Shown here: piece by piece, positions 20,166 through 28,728 of the stretch
Numbering within the stretch: position 1 is the first letter of the stretch
Layout: each line of letters opens with the position of its first letter
From: Gilvimarinus agarilyticus
GTDB taxonomy: Bacteria > Pseudomonadota > Gammaproteobacteria > Pseudomonadales > Cellvibrionaceae
Assembly: GCF_000832015.1 (NCBI RefSeq)
Contig: NZ_JXCJ01000001.1
Coordinates: forward strand, 563,825 to 627,824
DNA length: 64,000 nt
Direction of reading: 5' to 3'
Program-made: the position numbers and the translations under genes
The notes under the pieces: generated by a model
The model's database searches: none
Told to the model about the DNA's origin: nothing
The model's input: only the letters and a program-made list of their open reading frames with translations

Positions 20166-21121
20166 TGTTAATTAGCCCTTTTAAACTCAAGCGTTTAGGT
20201 ATGTTGGGCATGAACTGCCGCAACCGCGATTTTATTGGTCGTTACAACGACCGTCGCTTGTACCCTTTGGTGGATAATAAATTAAAAACAAAATTGTTGG
20301 CTGAAGAGTATCAGGTGGCAACGCCGCAACTGCGTTTTACTATCCGCGAGCAACACCAGATTTCCCATGTAGGAAACTTACTAAAAAGCCTGAAAGGGTT
20401 TGCGATTAAACCGGCCAAAGGGTCGGGCGGCAAGGGCATTTGGGTTATTACCGGCCGCGACGGCGACGATTTTGTAAAATCCTCTGGTGCGATTATTACG
20501 CTAGAAGATATTCGCCGTCACTTAAGTAACACCCTCGCCGGACTTTATTCTTTGGGTGGCGCTAATGATGAAGTGCTTATCGAAGATCTTATTGAGTTCG
20601 ATGATTGCTTTAAGGACTTTTCGTTTGAGGGCGTGCCGGATATTCGGATTGTGGTGTTCCGCGGCTTTCCGGTGATGGCAATGCTGCGCCTTGCTACCCG
20701 GGCCTCTGACGGTAAAGCCAATCTGCACCAGGGGGCGGTAGGTGTTGGTATCGACTTGGCCACCGGGCGAAGTTTAAACGCGGTACAGTATGGGCGGCCG
20801 GTATACCAGCACCCGGATACTAAGCGCGACTTAAGTGATATTAATATTGCCGATTGGCACGGCATGTTGATGTTGGCATCGCGCTGCTACGATATGACCG
20901 GGTTGGGTTATATTGGCGCCGACATAGTGCTGGACGCAAACCGAGGCCCCGAGTTGCTAGAGCTGAATGCCAGGCCCGGACTGGCGATACAAGTTGCCAA
21001 TGGGCGTGGTCTGTTGCCTCGCTTGCGCCATGTAGAAGCTTTGAAAGAAAAACAGTTTCCCGATGCGCTGAGTCGGGTTAATTACGTTCAAGAGCGCTTT
21101 GCGGCAGAAACATTACTTTAA
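20165..21121 (+). CDS. RimK-related ATP-grasp alpha-L-glutamate ligase-like protein
   Basis: A 318-residue cytoplasmic ATP-grasp enzyme expected to form an amide or peptide bond, by analogy with RimK, which adds glutamate. Visible ATP-grasp features are the lysine and glycine loop KPAKGSGGKGIWVI, the EDLIEFDD nucleotide-contact region and the C-terminal magnesium-binding LLELNARPGLAIQ. The ATG overlaps the preceding stop by one base. Together with the retropepsin lipoprotein and the 7TM protein it forms a three-gene unit on the plus strand. The acceptor is unknown: it may be a small molecule, a peptide or an envelope component. The gene end overlaps the convergent DUF748-like gene by 9 bases. 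Confidence 0.88.
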   Translation: MLISPFKLKRLGMLGMNCRNRDFIGRYNDRRLYPLVDNKLKTKLLAEEYQVATPQLRFTIREQHQISHVGNLLKSLKGFAIKPAKGSGGKGIWVITGRDGDDFVKSSGAIITLEDIRRHLSNTLAGLYSLGGANDEVLIEDLIEFDDCFKDFSFEGVPDIRIVVFRGFPVMAMLRLATRASDGKANLHQGAVGVGIDLATGRSLNAVQYGRPVYQHPDTKRDLSDINIADWHGMLMLASRCYDMTGLGYIGADIVLDANRGPELLELNARPGLAIQVANGRGLLPRLRHVEALKEKQFPDALSRVNYVQERFAAETLL

Positions 21122-22258
21122 TTTATCGCCCGGCGACTCGTTTTGTTCTTCGGTTTTTTGGGTGTCAGTTTCAGGCTCTGAGGTTAATGGGGTGATGTTC
21201 TCATAGCGAGAGTGCAGCGCATCAATAAACGCGTTGTGTACCACGCCGACTACCGCTTGCCAGGAGCTGATATCAGTGTCTTCCAGCGAACCACTAATAT
21301 CGATCTGTGTACCGAGCTTATTGCTCTCGAGGTTGGTAAAAATAGCGCTAAGCAAACCCCAGCCAGCCTCCCATAGCAATTGCAAAGGATTATCGCCCTG
21401 CTGCTCGACATCTTGCGACCAGCTAGCAATATTGACATCTTCAAACAACGGCTTCAAATAACCATCTAATTCACGGTTGTGTGCACTTAACTCAAAAAAT
21501 ATTTGCCCGTGGCCCGATTTAAAATCGATATTGGCGTAGGCGCGTGAGAAATCATTAAGCCGGTTGATTCGCACATTTTTAGCATCGGCGGCAAATTGAA
21601 AATCGTTAAAATCAAAAGGGTCAAAATCGGCTTTAGCCGAGAGTGGGCTATCGCCAAACAGTTGACCTGTTAGGGTTGCGCTCGCGACACGTCGCCCGCT
21701 GGCGTCTTTAACGTTGGTCAGGTTGGTGAGTTCAGCATCTATATCTTCTACAGCAATATTAACCGTGGGAGTGGTGTCCAGATTTTGAAAACGGATAATG
21801 CCGTCGTGAATAACCAATTTGTGCAGCGTTACCGGTAAGATCTCTTCAAATACACTTAACCAATTAGTGCCTTCACCGGTCTGTTTGTCCTCTTCTTGTT
21901 TGGCATCGAGAAAAGTTAGCTCCGGTTTTGTCAATTTTACACGGGTTAGAATTTCACCATTGCGCAATCCCTCCCAGCTTAACGCGATGGCAAAGGTTTT
22001 CACGGTAAAAAAATCAACCGGGTTGTGTGGATGGTCGCGTTTAATGATTAGATCTTTTAGAAGGTATTCACCGTCGATTAACCCCAGGTCGACGTCATCA
22101 ACATGGCCGCTGTAGGCGCCCATATCGTTTAAAACTCGGTAGTTTAGGTAATGTTTGATAATAAACGGCGCGAGTATGTATAAAATGACGGTGAGCACGA
22201 TTAAGCTCAACCCCAGCCATTTGGCGAATGTTTTTACCTGATGAGCCTGTAAGTTCAT
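21113..22258 (-). CDS. DUF748/AsmA-like inner-membrane-anchored protein
   Basis: A 381-residue protein with one N-terminal membrane segment (about residues 15-33) and a long periplasmic beta-rich part starting VDDVDLGLIDGEYLLKDLII, the pattern of the DUF748 group related to AsmA. AsmA-type proteins are linked to lipid transport between membranes, though the short DUF748 forms have no proven role. The C-terminus is polar and charged. The ATG at 22258 lacks a strong ribosome site. It is convergent with, and overlaps by 9 bases, the ATP-grasp ligase gene. Confidence 0.72.
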   Translation of the reverse strand: MNLQAHQVKTFAKWLGLSLIVLTVILYILAPFIIKHYLNYRVLNDMGAYSGHVDDVDLGLIDGEYLLKDLIIKRDHPHNPVDFFTVKTFAIALSWEGLRNGEILTRVKLTKPELTFLDAKQEEDKQTGEGTNWLSVFEEILPVTLHKLVIHDGIIRFQNLDTTPTVNIAVEDIDAELTNLTNVKDASGRRVASATLTGQLFGDSPLSAKADFDPFDFNDFQFAADAKNVRINRLNDFSRAYANIDFKSGHGQIFFELSAHNRELDGYLKPLFEDVNIASWSQDVEQQGDNPLQLLWEAGWGLLSAIFTNLESNKLGTQIDISGSLEDTDISSWQAVVGVVHNAFIDALHSRYENITPLTSEPETDTQKTEEQNESPGDKLK

Positions 22259-22363
22259 GAGTTGCCGCTATTGATTAAAGGGCCGCCTGCAAGTTACGCA
22301 AACGGTTTATAACCATAATGCTAACAACATTTGTGCCAAGCCAATTCGCGGAGTGATTAGGCT

Positions 22364-22810
22364 TTACCAGTACTGCTTGCCCCGATGGCGCAACCAACCA
22401 TGGGCGTGACGGTTATTTGGATCTTTATGGGTCCAGTGGACCACACCGCCTTTCTTGTTCCATTCGTATTCACCGTAAAACTCGACGACATCGCCCTCAC
22501 GCAAGCCGGTTATGCGTGGTGCCAAGTCGATGTTATGAGCAATAAGAATGGTTTGATGTGCGTTAATTTTGAGAATAAAACGTTGATGACGAGAGCCTTT
22601 CGTGTCGTCACTTAGCACCCGAGTCACAACCCCGCTGCCGCTTAGTTGCACATCGCTGCGCTGTTGCTGCCAGGCCTGATAAAGTGAGTCGTTTACGGGG
22701 CCGGAGAGGTTTTTTGAAGGGCTGGGTTCGCAAGCACAACAAGACAGGGCGACAAGCAATAAAAAAACAGCCGGGCGGATTTCTAGTCTTCGTGTCTTCA
22801 ACAAAATCAA
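22364..22810 (-). CDS. DUF3465 lipoprotein
   Basis: Small exported lipoprotein. A positively charged n-region (KTRRLEIR) precedes the hydrophobic stretch and the lipobox-like ALSCCAC; the lipidated Cys could be any of the last three. The mature part, with SGSGVVTRVLSDD, HQRFILKI, GDVVEFYGEYEWN and the histidine-rich end VHWTHKDPNNRHAHGW, matches the DUF3465 family, a small OB-like domain of unknown function. No ATG is available. I prefer the TTG at 22810, whose last bases overlap the stop of the upstream VOC gene (TTGA), the usual sign of coupling; a TTG at 22822 would add four residues. Confidence 0.72.
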   Translation of the reverse strand: MILLKTRRLEIRPAVFLLLVALSCCACEPSPSKNLSGPVNDSLYQAWQQQRSDVQLSGSGVVTRVLSDDTKGSRHQRFILKINAHQTILIAHNIDLAPRITGLREGDVVEFYGEYEWNKKGGVVHWTHKDPNNRHAHGWLRHRGKQYW

Positions 22811-23160
22811 GATTCGGACCAAATGGCAAATTCACTACCGCCGGGATCGGTAAAGTGGAAGCGTCGACCACCGGGAAAACTGAATATATCTTGCTTGATA
22901 GTGCCGCCGGCTTTTACGACAACAGCTCGCGATTGATCAAGGTTTTCACTGTAAAATACCAGCAGAGCCGCCCCGTTATCGGTATTGCTTGTTATGGTAG
23001 AAAAATAAATGCCGCCCGCCATAGCATCGTTGCTAAAGGCGGTGTATTCGTTGCCGTAATCGGTAAAACGCCAATTAAAAACGGACTGAAAGAAGGCTTT
23101 ACTGGCATTTAAGTTTGTCGAGGGAAACTCTAGATAATTAATGTCGTGATGGGTAGGCAT
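22807..23160 (-). CDS. VOC-family (glyoxalase/bleomycin resistance fold) protein
   Basis: A 117-residue single-domain protein with the betaalphabetabetabeta pattern of vicinal-oxygen-chelate proteins: an N-terminal HDINYLEFPSTNLNASKAFF and a C-terminal GGRRFHFTDPGGSEFAIWSE, the latter typical of this fold. Most such stand-alone proteins have unknown substrates; metal-dependent dioxygenase, lyase or binding roles are all possible. Its stop overlaps the DUF3465 gene, indicating cotranscription. Confidence 0.8.
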   Translation of the reverse strand: MPTHHDINYLEFPSTNLNASKAFFQSVFNWRFTDYGNEYTAFSNDAMAGGIYFSTITSNTDNGAALLVFYSENLDQSRAVVVKAGGTIKQDIFSFPGGRRFHFTDPGGSEFAIWSES

Positions 23161-23221
23161 AATGAAATCGCTATTTTAGCTTGAGCAATTTAGCCTAATA
23201 TTACTTAGACGTTGCAGAAGC

Positions 23222-23247
23222 CGGGTGGCCACCCAAGTGGCCACCCG
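23222..23247 (-). terminator. Strong hairpin after sortase operon
   Basis: CGGGTGGCCAC at 23222-23232 and GTGGCCACCCG at 23237-23247 are perfect 11-base arms around a CCAA loop, ten bases after the substrate gene's stop on the minus strand. No T-run follows, so it may stop transcription less sharply or protect the 3' end. Confidence 0.5.
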
Positions 23248-23256
23248 AGTACCAAC

Positions 23257-23811
23257 TTAAGCTTTAGACTTACGGCGACGGATAGCGGTAAGTGTCAGGC
23301 CCAGAGAGCAAGCCAGGCTGCCAAGCAATGCCATTAGCGGCAAAGAAGAGGCAGTTGAAGGCAGTGCAGTATAAGCTACTGGCTCTTCGAGAGCTTCAAG
23401 CTCTTCACTGTCGTCAATATCCGCTACCAATGCAAAGCGATCGGTTGGGATGAACACCTGCATGGTAGAGTCACGGGTCAAATCGTGGATGCTTCGCTCG
23501 CGGCCATCGAGGTCAATTTTAAAGTCACGTGGTAAGTTTTTTGTTTGAATGGTTTCGCCATACTCACCGTCTTGGTGTAAAAACTTAATACGCACCTGAT
23601 CGCCTACCGAGCGAACAAACTTAGCGTCTAGCTCAACATACTCTTTGCCATTGCGCTCGTGGATCCCCTGACAGGCTTGTGCAATTTCAGGGTACTCGGC
23701 AAGAATACCGGGCTTCCAGTTTACTTCCGAACATTCCTTTGCCATAGCCGATGAACTGGCGGCAATTGCAACTCCTAAAACTGTGGTCTTGATGATTGTA
23801 GATGTCTTCAT
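23257..23811 (-). CDS. Sortase substrate with LPSTA cell-wall-type sorting signal
   Basis: A 184-residue exported protein. The signal peptide runs to SAMA at residues 21-24. The mature region (about 125 residues) has no recognised domain; it has two cysteines (27 and 47) and an acidic stretch DDSEELEALEEP just before the sorting signal. The C-terminus is a full sortase signal: LPSTA at 150-154, a hydrophobic helix of about 20 residues and a basic tail RRRKSKA. I chose the ATG at 23811, which has AAGGA upstream and lies 10 bases after the sortase stop; a longer frame to 23889 would overlap the sortase gene and spoil the signal peptide. It is most likely the dedicated client of the adjacent sortase. 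Confidence 0.8.
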   Translation of the reverse strand: MKTSTIIKTTVLGVAIAASSSAMAKECSEVNWKPGILAEYPEIAQACQGIHERNGKEYVELDAKFVRSVGDQVRIKFLHQDGEYGETIQTKNLPRDFKIDLDGRERSIHDLTRDSTMQVFIPTDRFALVADIDDSEELEALEEPVAYTALPSTASSLPLMALLGSLACSLGLTLTAIRRRKSKA

Positions 23812-23821
23812 AGTATTTTCC

Positions 23822-24583
23822 TTAATGTTGTTGCGCCAAAGAGTCTTCCGTGGCCGTAACAATAAACCGTTGCGGCGCACTTCCAACAAAGTAAAACGGA
23901 TAACAGGTTATTAGTGTAATCTGTGTATGTTTTGTCGGAGCTAAAACTTCTACATGAGATGGATCGACAATTTGTAATTGACTAACAGTGTATTCGCGCG
24001 GCCCCTTTAATGTAGTGACTTTAATTTTGTCTCCCACGGCAACGTCTTTTAAGCCGCGAAAAAAGCTATCGCGGTGACCGGCAAGTGCGGCATTCCCGTT
24101 ACCGTCAAGCGGAGCCGTTTTATCCAGCCAAGAAATCCCGCGGTTAAGGTTATGGTCATTAGCGCCGACATATACCGGTGCCGAGATATTTAGTTTATCT
24201 ATTTCTAGTACGGCAATGGCGGTGTCACCATCGTCTTTAACCTGATGGTATTCCTCGATGCGAGTCTTGCTCCACAGGCTAGTGTCCAGTTCATCCGGCA
24301 GTGCCATCGCGTTGTTGGCTGTGGGCTCAGTGTTATCTGAGCCACTGGGTAGCGTCGTTCCGTTGTCGGTCTGTGCCAAGGCAAGAGCTGCGGTATTGGA
24401 TTGTTGGTGGCTTTGGGCAGATGCTAAAAATTGCGCCACATCTTGGTCAGCTGCGTAACTGCGACCGGTCACTGAAAGTAAGCTGTAGCCTAATAGCAAC
24501 AGCCCGACACCCCACAATAGAGCCTCACAGGTTTTATACAGCGTAGGAGCTACCCTCGCCGAGCGATTGGGGTGGTTATCCAT
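23822..24583 (-). CDS. Class D-like sortase
   Basis: Membrane-anchored transpeptidase of 253 residues that should cut its client between Thr and the next residue of an LPxT motif and join it to an amine. It has an N-terminal membrane segment (about 20-38), a polar linker to about 105, and a sortase barrel. The catalytic triad is visible: His170 in LAGHRD, Cys227 in TLITCYPF and Arg239 in APQRFIV. The TLITCYPF and GSAPQRF combination is typical of class D enzymes. It stands directly before the gene for an LPSTA-ending protein. A sortase in an organism with an outer membrane is uncommon. The ATG at 24583 has no clear ribosome site. Confidence 0.88.
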   Translation of the reverse strand: MDNHPNRSARVAPTLYKTCEALLWGVGLLLLGYSLLSVTGRSYAADQDVAQFLASAQSHQQSNTAALALAQTDNGTTLPSGSDNTEPTANNAMALPDELDTSLWSKTRIEEYHQVKDDGDTAIAVLEIDKLNISAPVYVGANDHNLNRGISWLDKTAPLDGNGNAALAGHRDSFFRGLKDVAVGDKIKVTTLKGPREYTVSQLQIVDPSHVEVLAPTKHTQITLITCYPFYFVGSAPQRFIVTATEDSLAQQH

Positions 24584-24835
24584 AAAGTGGTCATTACCGG
24601 TGTTTAGCTAATAGCAAATCTTTAATGAACGTAGCACAGTTTAATAACGAGCTAAGACGTTTTTATGAATAATAGACCGATATTGCGAGAGTAAAAGCCG
24701 AAAGTGGTTTTGTGGCGTAAAAAAGCATGAAAAAGATTATTAATGCGAAAAAGTGTGCACGTATTATCGCTTTTTGGCGCATCACACAACGAGATATGAC
24801 TAAATCCCTTTAGCCATGTCTTGCGATGAAGCTTG

Positions 24836-26431
24836 TTAAGCGCTGGCTGCGAGTGCTGTCTGTGCAGGTGCTTCGTCCGCGACTGACTCGCGAATCAAAT
24901 GATCAAACGCTCCCAGTGCGGCGGTAGCTCCAGCACCCATCGAAATTACAATTTGTTTGTAAGGTACGGTGGTTACATCTCCGGCGGCGAACACCCCTGG
25001 GATTGAAGTGGCGCCCTTGCCATCGATGCGGATTTCCCCCTGCCGATTTAAGGCAATGTCACTCCCTTGCAGCCACTCTGTATTAGGTACCAGGCCAATT
25101 TGCACAAATATCCCGGCGAGATCAATGGTGTGCGCGCCGCGATCGGGTTGTGTGCGATCGATATAGTTAAGCCCGGTGACTTTGTTGCCATCACCGATAA
25201 TTTCGGTGGTTTGCGCACTGCTGATGATGGTGATATTGGCCATTGACCGCGCTTTGCGTTGCAGTACCTCATCGGCGCGAAGGGTATCGCCAAACTCAAG
25301 TACGGTGACGTGTTGAACAATACCGGCTAAATCAATGGCCGCCTCAATGCCCGAATTGCCGCCGCCGATAACCGCGACGTGTTTTCCTTTAAAAAACGGG
25401 CCGTCGCAGTGTGGGCAGTAAGCGACGCCGCGAGTGCGGTACTCTTGCTCGCCGGGCACACCCAGCTCGCGCCAGCGCGCACCGGTGGCTAAAACCACAG
25501 AGCGGCTGCTTAATGTGGCGCCGCTTTGCAGTAGCAGCTCTATTTGCTCGCGACGCTCAATGCTGGCGGCGCGCTGCTCGGTAATAATATCCACACCGTA
25601 CTCTTTAACGTGTTGCTCTAGGCTGGCGGCGAGTTTAGGGCCTTCGGTATAGGGCACAGAAATAAAGTTTTCAATGCCCACTGTGTCCATCACTTGCCCG
25701 CCAAAGCGCTCGGCGACCAAGCCGGTGCGAATACCTTTACGCGCGGCGTAAATGGCGGCTGCCGCGCCGGCGGGGCCACCGCCTACAACGAGTAAATCGT
25801 AGGGGGCTTTGTCGTTAAGTTGCGCCGCTTTTTTCTCGGCGCTGCCGCTATCGAGTTTTTGCACGATTTCAGCGAGGCTCATACGGCCTTGACCAAAATG
25901 CTCACCATTTAGATAAACAGAGGGAACCGCCATAACCTGTCGTTCATCGACTTCATTTTGAAAAAGCGCGCCATCGATCATCACGTGAGTGATATTGGGG
26001 TTGAGGTTGGCCATCAAGTTCAGTGCCTGAACGACGTCGGGGCAGTTCTGGCACGACAGCGAAATATAGGTCTCGAAGTGGTACTCGCCTTCTAGATCGC
26101 GAATTTGTTGCAGAATTTCCGGGTCCGCTTTGGATGGGTGTCCACCGGCTTGCAGCAGAGCGAGCACTAAAGAGGTGAATTCGTGGCCCATGGGGATGCC
26201 GGCAAACTGCACCCGGGGCGTTTCGCCGGCGGGGGCAATGGATAAACTTGGGCTGCGCGTCGCAGCCTGCTCTTTGACGGTAATCTTGCCAGACAGCGCG
26301 GCGATTTCGCTTGCCAGTGTGCCCAGCTCTTGCGCTTTGCTTGAGTTATCACTGGAGACACTGAGATCAATCGGTTTGACGATATTTTGTAAATAGGTAT
26401 CCAGTTGTTGTTTTACATTGGCGTCTAACAT
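24836..26431 (-). CDS. ahpF: Alkyl hydroperoxide reductase subunit F
   Basis: NADH-dependent flavoprotein disulfide reductase that re-reduces AhpC. The 531-residue protein has the N-terminal double thioredoxin-fold domain with its redox pair in SCQNCPD, an FAD-binding [17 protein letters not shown] motif, and the second redox pair in CPHCDGP, followed by an NADH-binding [10 protein letters not shown] motif. Length matches the family. It follows ahpC after 89 bases that contain a hairpin; both are on the minus strand. Confidence 0.97.
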   Translation of the reverse strand: MLDANVKQQLDTYLQNIVKPIDLSVSSDNSSKAQELGTLASEIAALSGKITVKEQAATRSPSLSIAPAGETPRVQFAGIPMGHEFTSLVLALLQAGGHPSKADPEILQQIRDLEGEYHFETYISLSCQNCPDVVQALNLMANLNPNITHVMIDGALFQNEVDERQVMAVPSVYLNGEHFGQGRMSLAEIVQKLDSGSAEKKAAQLNDKAPYDLLVVGGGPAGAAAAIYAARKGIRTGLVAERFGGQVMDTVGIENFISVPYTEGPKLAASLEQHVKEYGVDIITEQRAASIERREQIELLLQSGATLSSRSVVLATGARWRELGVPGEQEYRTRGVAYCPHCDGPFFKGKHVAVIGGGNSGIEAAIDLAGIVQHVTVLEFGDTLRADEVLQRKARSMANITIISSAQTTEIIGDGNKVTGLNYIDRTQPDRGAHTIDLAGIFVQIGLVPNTEWLQGSDIALNRQGEIRIDGKGATSIPGVFAAGDVTTVPYKQIVISMGAGATAALGAFDHLIRESVADEAPAQTALAASA

Positions 26432-26479
26432 TGGTGTGTCCTGTAATAATTCGGGTTTACGTTGTTGCGGTAGGTGTGG

Positions 26480-26506
26480 GGGTAACCGACGCTCGGCCGG
26501 TTACCC
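26480..26506 (-). terminator. Intercistronic hairpin between ahpC and ahpF
   Basis: GGGTAACCG at 26480-26488 and CGGTTACCC at 26498-26506 are perfect arms around a 9-base loop. No T-run follows on the minus strand. It may reduce readthrough or stabilise the ahpC message so that AhpC exceeds AhpF. Confidence 0.45.
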
Positions 26507-26520
26507 GATGTGTGCTGAGC

Positions 26521-27087
26521 TTAGATCTTGCCGATCAAGTCCAGTGATGGCGTCAGAGTCTCAGCCCCTTCCTTCCATTTGGCGGGACATACTTCACCTG
26601 GGTTGGCGGCGATGTACTGCGCCGCTTTGATTTTGCGCAGCAGCTCGCTGGCGTCGCGGCCGATACCGCCGGCGGTGATTTCAACAATCTGGATACGACC
26701 TTCGGGGTCGACCACAAAAGTACCGCGGTCGGCGATGCCTTCCTCCTCGATCATCACGCCAAAGTTGCGGGTCAGGGTGCCGGTTGGGTCGCCAATCATT
26801 GGGTATTGAATGGTGCCGATGGCGTCCGACGAATCGTGCCAAGCTTTGTGAGTAAAGTGGGTGTCAGTCGATACTGAATAAACCTCTACGCCCATCTGCT
26901 TAAAGGTCTCGTAGTTGTCGGCCAGATCACTCAGCTCGGTTGGGCAAACAAAGGTAAAGTCGGCAGGGTAAAAGAAAAACACGCCCCATTTGCCCAGTAC
27001 GTCTTTATCGCTGACGTCGATAAAGTCGCCGTTGACGTAGGCTTTGGCGTTAAAAGGTTTCAGTTGGCTGTTGATATAACCGCTCAT
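26521..27087 (-). CDS. ahpC: Alkyl hydroperoxide reductase subunit C (peroxiredoxin)
   Basis: Typical 2-Cys peroxiredoxin of 188 residues that reduces organic peroxides, hydrogen peroxide and peroxynitrite. The peroxidatic cysteine is in [10 protein letters not shown] (residue 48) and the resolving cysteine in PGEVCPAKW. The GGIGR motif linked to overoxidation sensitivity in this group is present. The ATG at 27087 has a GAGGAG-type ribosome site. The 135 bases upstream are AT-rich with several ATAG/CTAT elements. Regulation by OxyR is common for this gene, but I could not fit a full site. Confidence 0.97.
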   Translation of the reverse strand: MSGYINSQLKPFNAKAYVNGDFIDVSDKDVLGKWGVFFFYPADFTFVCPTELSDLADNYETFKQMGVEVYSVSTDTHFTHKAWHDSSDAIGTIQYPMIGDPTGTLTRNFGVMIEEEGIADRGTFVVDPEGRIQIVEITAGGIGRDASELLRKIKAAQYIAANPGEVCPAKWKEGAETLTPSLDLIGKI

Positions 27088-27222
27088 GGTATCTCCTCGT
27101 TAAGAATGTCAGCGTTGTGCTGGGAACGAGATCTATACTATGAGAAGTTATAGATTTATTAAAATTAGCTATTATTATAGGTGTTATAAATTAAGACAAT
27201 CGTAGTTGGTTTTATGATAGTT

Positions 27223-28668
27223 TTATCGGCGCCAAAAGGCGGGTGTAAGCAGTACCAGTAAGGTAAATACCTCTAGCCGGCCGAGTAGCATGGCAAAGCA
27301 CAAAACCCATTTGGCGGGACTGTTAATGTCCCCATAGTGAGCGGCAACCTCGCCCATACCTGGGCCCAGGTTGGTGATACAGGCACCGACAGCCGAAAAG
27401 GCGGTGCGTAAATCCAACCCGGTGGCGATAAGTACTAGGAACATGGCGGCAAACGACACCACGTACATGGCAAAAAAGCCCCACACGGCTTCAATAACCC
27501 GGTCGGGCACGGTGATTTTGCCCACTTTCACCGAGATGACGGCGTTGGGGTGAATCAGGCGGTGGATTTCTCGCATGCCCTGTTTGTACAGCAGCAGCAC
27601 CCGGATGTTCTTCATGCCGCCGCCCGTAGAGCCCGCGCAACCACCCAAAAAAGCAAACAAAAACAACAGGTAAGGTAAAAAGCTCGGAAAGCTGGAATAG
27701 TTGCTGGCAAAGCCGGCGGTGGTCATCGTAGAAACAAAGTTAAATATGCCGAGATAAAAACTGTCGTGGAATGAGAACGTCTTAGAGCTGGCGAGATAAG
27801 CCACGGTAATCACTGAGCCAATGACGATCCAGGTGAGGTAAAACTTAAGCTCGGCGTCGGCCACATAGTGGCTGATGGACTTTTCGCGCCAGACGAAAAA
27901 GTGCAGGGCGAAGTTAATACCGGCAATCAGCATAAACACGGTGCAAATCATCATGATGGCGGGCGACTCAAAATGCAGAATACTGGCGTCGTGAGTCGAG
28001 AAGCCGCCGTTGGCGATGGTGGAAAACGCGTGGCAGATGGCTTCAAACCAGTTCATTCCCGCCACTTTATAAGCCACTGCACAGGCAAAGGTAAAGACCA
28101 GATACATAGTAAATAGGGCTTTAGCGGTTTCGGTGATGCGGGGGGTTAATTTGTTGTCTTTGACCGGCCCCGGCGCCTCGGCGCGATACAGCTGCATACC
28201 GCCGATACCCAGCATGGGCAGGATCGCCACGGCAATAACAATAATACCGATACCGCCAAACCACTGCAGTTGTTGGCGGTAAAACAAAATAGACGGCGGC
28301 AGGGTATCGAGCCCCGTAATGACCGTGGCCCCGGTGGTGGTTAGGCCCGACACAGACTCAAAGAAGGCATCGGTAATTGACAGGCTTAAACCGTCGGAAA
28401 AATACAGTGGTACGGCACCAAACGTCGCCAGTACCAGCCAAAAGAGGGCGGTAATCAAAAAGCCGTCGCGGGTGCGCAAATCGGCTTTAGAGCGGTACAC
28501 CGGCAGCCAAATTGCCATGCCGGCACTAAAGGCCACGCCAAAGCCCCACAGGAAGGTCATATAGTTGTGGTCGTTAAACCACAGGCTCACCACAATAGGC
28601 AGCAGCAGCGTCAAGCTGAAGATCATCAGCAATACGCCTAGTACGCGCGCAATTACCGCAAAGTGCAT
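27223..28668 (-). CDS. trkH: Trk potassium uptake channel subunit
   Basis: Inner-membrane potassium transporter of 481 residues with four pore repeats. Filter-region sequences can be read in order: SGLTTTGATVI, STIANGGFSTH, STMTTAGFAS and ITNLGPGMGE. It works with the cytoplasmic regulator TrkA, whose gene lies 60 bases upstream on the same strand, so both are likely on one message at the end of the def-fmt-rsmB-trkA-trkH run. Confidence 0.96.
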   Translation of the reverse strand: MHFAVIARVLGVLLMIFSLTLLLPIVVSLWFNDHNYMTFLWGFGVAFSAGMAIWLPVYRSKADLRTRDGFLITALFWLVLATFGAVPLYFSDGLSLSITDAFFESVSGLTTTGATVITGLDTLPPSILFYRQQLQWFGGIGIIVIAVAILPMLGIGGMQLYRAEAPGPVKDNKLTPRITETAKALFTMYLVFTFACAVAYKVAGMNWFEAICHAFSTIANGGFSTHDASILHFESPAIMMICTVFMLIAGINFALHFFVWREKSISHYVADAELKFYLTWIVIGSVITVAYLASSKTFSFHDSFYLGIFNFVSTMTTAGFASNYSSFPSFLPYLLFLFAFLGGCAGSTGGGMKNIRVLLLYKQGMREIHRLIHPNAVISVKVGKITVPDRVIEAVWGFFAMYVVSFAAMFLVLIATGLDLRTAFSAVGACITNLGPGMGEVAAHYGDINSPAKWVLCFAMLLGRLEVFTLLVLLTPAFWRR

Positions 28669-28728
28669 AGCGGCTCCGCGGTAACGGTGGTGGTTTGCTG
28701 TGGTGTTTGAGTCATGTACCTGCGCCCG

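Noticed and set aside
27088-27222. OxyR-type site upstream of ahpC
   Set aside because: Several ATAG and CTAT elements are present, but their spacing does not fit the four-part consensus; I could not place a full site.
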